A DNA stretch of 64,000 nt, from positions 1-64,000 of the forward strand of contig NZ_JBCNYA010000003.1 in NCBI RefSeq assembly GCF_049727805.1, written 5' to 3'. This document shows positions 62,221 through 64,000 of this stretch, one piece after another. The notes below the pieces were generated by a model. That model saw only the letters and a list, made by a program, of their open reading frames with translations, did not search any database and had not been told where the DNA came from. Origin of the DNA: Frateuria_A sp049727805. GTDB taxonomy: Bacteria > Pseudomonadota > Gammaproteobacteria > Xanthomonadales > Rhodanobacteraceae. How positions within the stretch are numbered: position 1 is the first letter of the stretch; every line of letters starts with the position of its first letter. A program made the position numbers and the translations under genes.

Positions 62221-63550
62221 AGCCGCCACGCGGAAGACGCGCCGCGCCCCGCGCCTGGCGATGGCGCTGGCCGCCGCGATGCCGGTACTCGCACAGGCCG
62301 CCCCCGTCCGTCCCGACAGCGGCGACACTGCCTGGATGCTCACCGCGGTGATGCTGGTGCTGCTGATGACCCTGCCCGGCCTGGCGCTTTTCTACGGCGG
62401 CATGGTGCGTGCGAAGAACCTGCTCTCGGTGCTGATGCAGTGCTTCGCGATCACCGCGCTGGTCTCGGTGCTTTGGCTGCTCTACGGCTATTCGCTGGCC
62501 TTCGGCACGGCGGGCATGCAGGCGGGCGTGGTCAACCTGCGCTCGTTCATCGGAGGGTTCGACCGGGCGCTGCTGGCGGGACTACGGCCTGATTCGTTGC
62601 ACGGCAGCATTCCCGAAAGTCTGTTCGTGATGTTCCAGCTCACCTTCGCCATCATCACGCCGGCGCTGATCGTGGGCGCCTTCGCCGAGCGGATGAAGTT
62701 CGGTGCGCTGCTGTGGTTCGCGGGGCTGTGGCTGACGGTGGTCTACCTGCCGATGGCGCACATGGTGTGGAGCGGGCCGGGTTCCCTGCTGGGCGACCTG
62801 GGCGTGCTGGACTTCGCCGGCGGCACGGTGGTGCATATCAATGCCGGCGTCGCCGGGCTGGTCGCCTGCCTGGTCATCGGCAAGCGCCGCGGCTGGCCGG
62901 CGACGCCGATGCCGCCGCACAACCTCGGCTACACCGTGGTCGGCGCGAGCCTGCTGTGGCTGGGCTGGTTCGGCTTCAACGCCGGCTCGGCGCTGGCCGC
63001 CGACGGCAGCGCCGGCATGGCCATGCTGGTCACGCAGATCGCCACCGCCGGCGCGGCGCTGGGCTGGCTGGCCGCGGAATGGGTGCTGCATGGCCGACCC
63101 AGCGTGCTCGGCATCGTGTCGGGCGCGGTGGCCGGGATGGTGGCGGTGACGCCCGCCGCCGACACCGCTGGGCCGGGTGGCGCGCTGCTGCTCGGCATCG
63201 CCGCCGGGATCGTGTGCTTCTTCACCGCCACGCGCCTGAAGTACCGGCTCGGCTACGACGATGCGCTGGACGTGTTCGGCGTGCACGCGGTCGCCGGCAT
63301 CCTCGGCGGGCTGCTGACCGGGCCGTTGGCGTCACCCGTGTTCGGCGGGTTCGGCCAGGTCGCCTCGCCATGGGCGCAGTTGTGGATCCAGGCCGAGGGC
63401 GTCGGCTTCACCCTCGCCTGGAGTGCACTCCTGAGCTTCCTCCTGCTCAAGCTGATCGACCGCACGATCGGCCTGCGCGTCACCGACGAACAGGAGCTGG
63501 TCGGCCTGGATCTCGCGCTGCACGAGGAACGCGGCTACAACCTGTCCTGA
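62210..63550 (+). CDS. amtB: Ammonium transporter AmtB
   Basis: Inner-membrane ammonium channel of 446 residues. A signal-like N-terminal segment is followed by eleven helices. The two pore histidines are in VVHINAGVAGL and FGVHAVAGILGG. FYGGMVRAKNLLSVLMQCF and the GVGFTLAWSALLSFLLLKL segment are typical. The ATG at 62210 overlaps the glnK gene by 11 bp. Regulated through GlnK by family knowledge. Confidence 0.97.
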   Translation: MRSEAATRKTRRAPRLAMALAAAMPVLAQAAPVRPDSGDTAWMLTAVMLVLLMTLPGLALFYGGMVRAKNLLSVLMQCFAITALVSVLWLLYGYSLAFGTAGMQAGVVNLRSFIGGFDRALLAGLRPDSLHGSIPESLFVMFQLTFAIITPALIVGAFAERMKFGALLWFAGLWLTVVYLPMAHMVWSGPGSLLGDLGVLDFAGGTVVHINAGVAGLVACLVIGKRRGWPATPMPPHNLGYTVVGASLLWLGWFGFNAGSALAADGSAGMAMLVTQIATAGAALGWLAAEWVLHGRPSVLGIVSGAVAGMVAVTPAADTAGPGGALLLGIAAGIVCFFTATRLKYRLGYDDALDVFGVHAVAGILGGLLTGPLASPVFGGFGQVASPWAQLWIQAEGVGFTLAWSALLSFLLLKLIDRTIGLRVTDEQELVGLDLALHEERGYNLS

Positions 63551-63554
63551 GCGT

Positions 63555-64000
63555 TCAAAGGCGCCCGTCGACCGCGTCCTGCGGCAGCACCGACTTGACG
63601 TCGTAGATCACCGCCCCGGGCTTGCCCAGCGCACGGATGCGCGCGGCTCCCATCTCCTGGAACTGCCGGTGCGCCACCGCCACGATGATGGCGTCGTAGC
63701 CCTGCCCGGGCTCGCCCACCAGCCGCACGCGGTAGGCGCGCTCGGCTTCGGCCCCATCCACCCAAGGGTCGTACACGTCCACTTGCGCGGCGGAGGATTC
63801 CAGCTCGCGCACGATGTCGATCACCCGCGTGTTGCGCAGGTCCGGACAGTTTTCCTTGAAGGCGAAGCCCAGCACCAGCACACGCGCGTCGACGATGTGC
63901 AGGCGCCGCTCGCTCATCAGGCGGATCACGCGGTCGGCCACCACGCTGCCCATGCGGCTGTTGATCCGCCGCGCGGCGAGGATCAGCTCCGGGTGGTAGC
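63555..64000 (-). CDS. Nucleotide-sugar dehydrogenase (UDP-GlcNAc/GalNAc-type), C-terminal part
   Basis: Partial gene cut by the window edge; the last 148 residues are seen. YHPELILAARRINSRMG (continuing off the window), LVLGFAFKENCPDLRNTRVI and VDVYDPWVDGAEAERAY match the C-terminal domain of UDP-glucose/GDP-mannose dehydrogenases, and the FKENCPDLRNTRV pattern fits the Vi-antigen TviB/WbpO branch better than Ugd. It oxidises an NDP-sugar to its uronic acid for surface polysaccharide. It is convergent with amtB. Confidence 0.9.
   Translation of the reverse strand, partial: YHPELILAARRINSRMGSVVADRVIRLMSERRLHIVDARVLVLGFAFKENCPDLRNTRVIDIVRELESSAAQVDVYDPWVDGAEAERAYRVRLVGEPGQGYDAIIVAVAHRQFQEMGAARIRALGKPGAVIYDVKSVLPQDAVDGRL

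Overview
The window is chromosomal DNA from a high-GC gammaproteobacterium, most likely the Xanthomonadales (Rhodanobacteraceae/Xanthomonadaceae). The grounds are the cluster rlmH-rsfS-nadD-holA-lptE-leuS, a SUF operon led by a Xanthomonas-type Rrf2 regulator, many TonB-era and M1/M13 peptidase genes of that lineage, strongly GC-biased codon use, and several families of short GC-rich palindromic repeats between genes. No rRNA, tRNA, CRISPR array, insertion sequence or prophage was recognised. The genus cannot be fixed from the sequence alone.

Layout. 1-4.4 kb: dnaB, an aldo/keto reductase, a DksA-type zinc-finger protein, a NUDIX hydrolase and a frameshifted Mut7-C gene. 4.4-7.4 kb: the most interesting locus, read on the minus strand. 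It holds a borosin-type peptide N-methyltransferase, a separate 89-residue precursor peptide, and a TPR-GGDEF diguanylate cyclase whose start overlaps the precursor. 7.5-12.9 kb: accessory membrane, hemerythrin, alcohol dehydrogenase, CsbD and glycine-rich membrane proteins. 12.9-25.2 kb: rlmH-rsfS and nadD-holA-lptE-leuS, split by an island that includes a SigF-type ECF sigma factor, its NrsF (DUF1109) anti-sigma factor, a DipZ thiol-redox protein and a Tat-exported MsrB. Matching promoter motifs (GTAAC[C/G]-N16-CGAA) lie in front of both sigF and dipZ, so these genes look like one small regulon.

25.4-28.9 kb: a Pqi (MCE) lipid-transport operon with PqiA split into two genes. 29-32.6 kb: thioredoxin CnoX, a DUF4442 protein, a second ECF sigma factor with a membrane partner, and DUF502. 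32.9-41.3 kb: an M13 peptidase lipoprotein, a Fur-box-preceded siderophore receptor with its PiuC-type hydroxylase, and RapA. 41.8-55.8 kb: amino-acid metabolism and transport, rhomboid, NlpC/P60, YggS, M20 and M1 peptidases, a ComEA-like protein, a small SET-domain protein, two acetyltransferases, a Rieske ferredoxin and a sorbosone-dehydrogenase-like lipoprotein. 55.9-61.7 kb: sufR-sufB-[ACT protein]-sufC-sufD-sufS, with a near-perfect 25-bp palindromic operator before sufR. 61.9-63.6 kb: glnK-amtB, divergent from suf. The window ends inside a nucleotide-sugar dehydrogenase gene.

Many operons use 4-bp ATGA stop/start overlaps (pqi, suf, sigma/partner pairs), which shows tight translational coupling. 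The candidate novel systems are the split borosin locus with its acidic-tailed precursor and overlapping cyclase gene, and the SigF-controlled periplasmic methionine-sulfoxide repair module.
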